Below, in pieces: positions 6,514 through 7,881 of a DNA stretch of 7,881 nucleotides; position 1 is the first letter of the stretch, and every line of letters begins with the position of its first letter. The notes beneath the pieces were generated by a model that saw only the letters and a program-made list of their open reading frames with translations, did not search any database and was not told the origin of the DNA. Source of the DNA: Bacteroidota bacterium (GTDB lineage Bacteria > Bacteroidota > Ignavibacteria > UBA10030 > F1-140-MAGs086); NCBI GenBank assembly GCA_005792205.1, contig SXSO01000084.1, positions 1-7,881 on the forward strand, in the 5' to 3' direction. A program made the translations under genes and the position numbers.

Positions 6514-7830
6514 TTATGAAACAATTTTTTTCAAAATTTCTTCAAGATTTGGTTTTGTAATTTCTTCCAAATCATAACGAATGCGAGTTGCTTGTTTTTC
6601 AATTTTTATCACTCTTCGTAAATCAATTGGAGTTCCAATTATCACGCTATCACAAGGAGTATTGCGAATTGTGGTTTCTAAATCTTTAAGTTGTTTTTCT
6701 CCATATCCCATTGCTGGAAGTAAAGTTCCCGTGTTTGGATATTTTTTAAATGTATCAGAAATTGTACCAACAGTATAAGGACGAGGATCTATAATTTCAG
6801 TTGCTCCAAACTTTCTCGCTGCTAAAATTCCTGCTCCATAACTCATTTCACCATGAGTTAATGTAGGACCATCTTCAATTACCAAAACTTTTTTATTTTC
6901 AATTGCTGAAAGATCTTCAACAGAAATTGGTGATGCTGCTTCAATGATTTGTGTATGAGAATTTACTTTGCGAATGTTTTCTCTAACCAAATCAATATTT
7001 TTTCTATCTGCACTATCAACTTTATTTATTACAACAACATCAGCCATTTGCAAATTTGTTGCTCCAGGATAATATGTAAGTTCATGTCCAACACGATGCG
7101 GATCAGCAACACAAATATTCAAATCAGGTTTAAAAAATGACATATCATTATTTCCACCATCCCAAATAATTACATCTGCTTCTTTTTCTGCTTCACGAAG
7201 AATTTTTTCATAATCAACTCCTGCATAAATAATTGTTCCACTTGAAATATGTGGCTCATATTCTTCCATTTCTTCTATTGTACAATTATGTTTATGAAGA
7301 TCTTCAACAGAAGCAAATCGTTGAACAATTTGTTTAGATAAATCGCCATAAGGCATTGGATGACGAACTGCAACAACTTTCTTTCCCATTGAGTGAAGTA
7401 GTTCAGCAACTTTTCGCGATGTTTGACTTTTTCCACTTCCAGTTCTTACAGCAACAACTGAAATAATTGGTTTAGAACTTTTCAACATTGTATCTCTTGA
7501 ACCAAGAAGTTTAAAATGTGCTCCATAAGATATCACATGTGATGCTTTTTCCATAACATATTGAAATGAAACATCTGAATATGAAAAAACAACTTCATCT
7601 ATATTATGTTGTTTAATTAAATTCCCAATTTCACTTTCAGGAAAAATTGGAATCCCATTTGGATATAATTTTCCCGCAAGTACTGATGGATATTTTCTAT
7701 CATCAATGTTTGGAATTTGAGTTGCCGTAAAGGCAATCACATCATATATTTTATTATCACGATAAATTAAATTGAAATTATGAAAGTCACGACCAGCAGC
7801 TCCCATAATTACTGTTTTTATTTTTGCCAT
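6514..7830 (-). CDS. P-loop GTPase of the cyclic 2,3-diphosphoglycerate synthetase family
   Basis: The 438-residue protein opens with a Rossmann-like domain (MGAAGRDFHNFN at 9-20, FTATQIP at 34-40, YSDVS at 84-88). A P-loop domain follows: VRTGSGKSQTSR at 128-139, HPMPYGDLSKQ at 157-167, WDGGNNDMSFF at 223-233 and the guanine-type motif NKVD at 269-272. The C-terminal part (about 310-438) includes EDGPTLTHGEM and YGAGILAARKFGA. This pattern matches the family of archaeal cyclic 2,3-diphosphoglycerate synthetase (CpgS, known from Methanothermus fervidus), which also has many bacterial members of unknown role annotated as GTPases. NKxD suggests GTP use, and the Walker A first residue is Val128 rather than Gly/Ala. 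Cyclic diphosphoglycerate is a thermoadaptation solute of methanogens, so a different reaction is likely here. There is no signal peptide or membrane segment; it should be cytoplasmic. Its leader ACAAAAGAAATAATTT has no clear Shine-Dalgarno. Family assignment is good; function is open. Confidence 0.85.
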   Translation of the reverse strand: MAKIKTVIMGAAGRDFHNFNLIYRDNKIYDVIAFTATQIPNIDDRKYPSVLAGKLYPNGIPIFPESEIGNLIKQHNIDEVVFSYSDVSFQYVMEKASHVISYGAHFKLLGSRDTMLKSSKPIISVVAVRTGSGKSQTSRKVAELLHSMGKKVVAVRHPMPYGDLSKQIVQRFASVEDLHKHNCTIEEMEEYEPHISSGTIIYAGVDYEKILREAEKEADVIIWDGGNNDMSFFKPDLNICVADPHRVGHELTYYPGATNLQMADVVVINKVDSADRKNIDLVRENIRKVNSHTQIIEAASPISVEDLSAIENKKVLVIEDGPTLTHGEMSYGAGILAARKFGATEIIDPRPYTVGTISDTFKKYPNTGTLLPAMGYGEKQLKDLETTIRNTPCDSVIIGTPIDLRRVIKIEKQATRIRYDLEEITKPNLEEILKKIVS

Positions 7831-7881
7831 AAATTATTTCTTTTGTTTAATAAAATTTTATTCCACTGTAACACTTTTTGC

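Noticed and set aside
7858..7881. Possible 3' end of another minus-strand gene (AKSVTVE then TAA)
   Set aside because: Seven codons before a stop at the window edge cannot be told from chance, and another frame is open too. The right flank is needed.

Overview
The window looks like bacterial chromosome from a very AT-rich member of the Bacteroidota/Ignavibacteria/Chlorobi (FCB) group. Three things point there. Codon third positions are overwhelmingly A or T. No start codon has a clear Shine-Dalgarno sequence; A/T-rich leaders precede every gene. The first gene belongs to the large secreted Asp-box/VPS10-type proteins common in that group. The phylum call is inference; no rRNA or other marker is present.

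Layout. (1) Bases 1-1335, minus strand: the first 445 residues of a secreted Asp-box beta-propeller protein, cut by the left edge. (2) A short divergent intergenic region of about 100 bases. (3) Bases 1435-4420, plus strand: a compact three-gene run of a zinc-containing MDR dehydrogenase, ornithine carbamoyltransferase and carbamate kinase, with gaps of 15 and 46 bases. (4) A 20-bp perfect hairpin that can terminate transcription from both sides. (5) Minus strand, facing the operon: tRNA-Ser(UGA), bifunctional formimidoyltransferase-cyclodeaminase (FtcD), and a P-loop GTPase of the cyclic 2,3-diphosphoglycerate synthetase family. A second hairpin terminator separates the last two. No gene-free stretch exceeds 300 bases.

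How the genes may work together. Ornithine carbamoyltransferase run backwards (citrulline + phosphate to ornithine + carbamoyl phosphate), followed by carbamate kinase (carbamoyl phosphate + ADP to ATP + CO2 + NH3), is the energy-yielding end of the arginine deiminase type of pathway. FtcD moves a formimino group (from histidine-derived formiminoglutamate, or possibly a related compound) onto tetrahydrofolate and releases ammonia, feeding the one-carbon pool. Together they suggest amino-acid or nitrogen-compound fermentation with substrate-level phosphorylation. No arginine deiminase, histidine-degradation enzyme or formate-THF ligase is in the window, so the pathway input is not shown. The GTPase-like protein and the dehydrogenase are the least explained members.

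I see no CRISPR array, insertion sequence, phage gene or toxin-antitoxin pair. The most promising unexplained element is the cyclic-diphosphoglycerate-synthetase-like GTPase beside carbamoyl-phosphate and folate genes.
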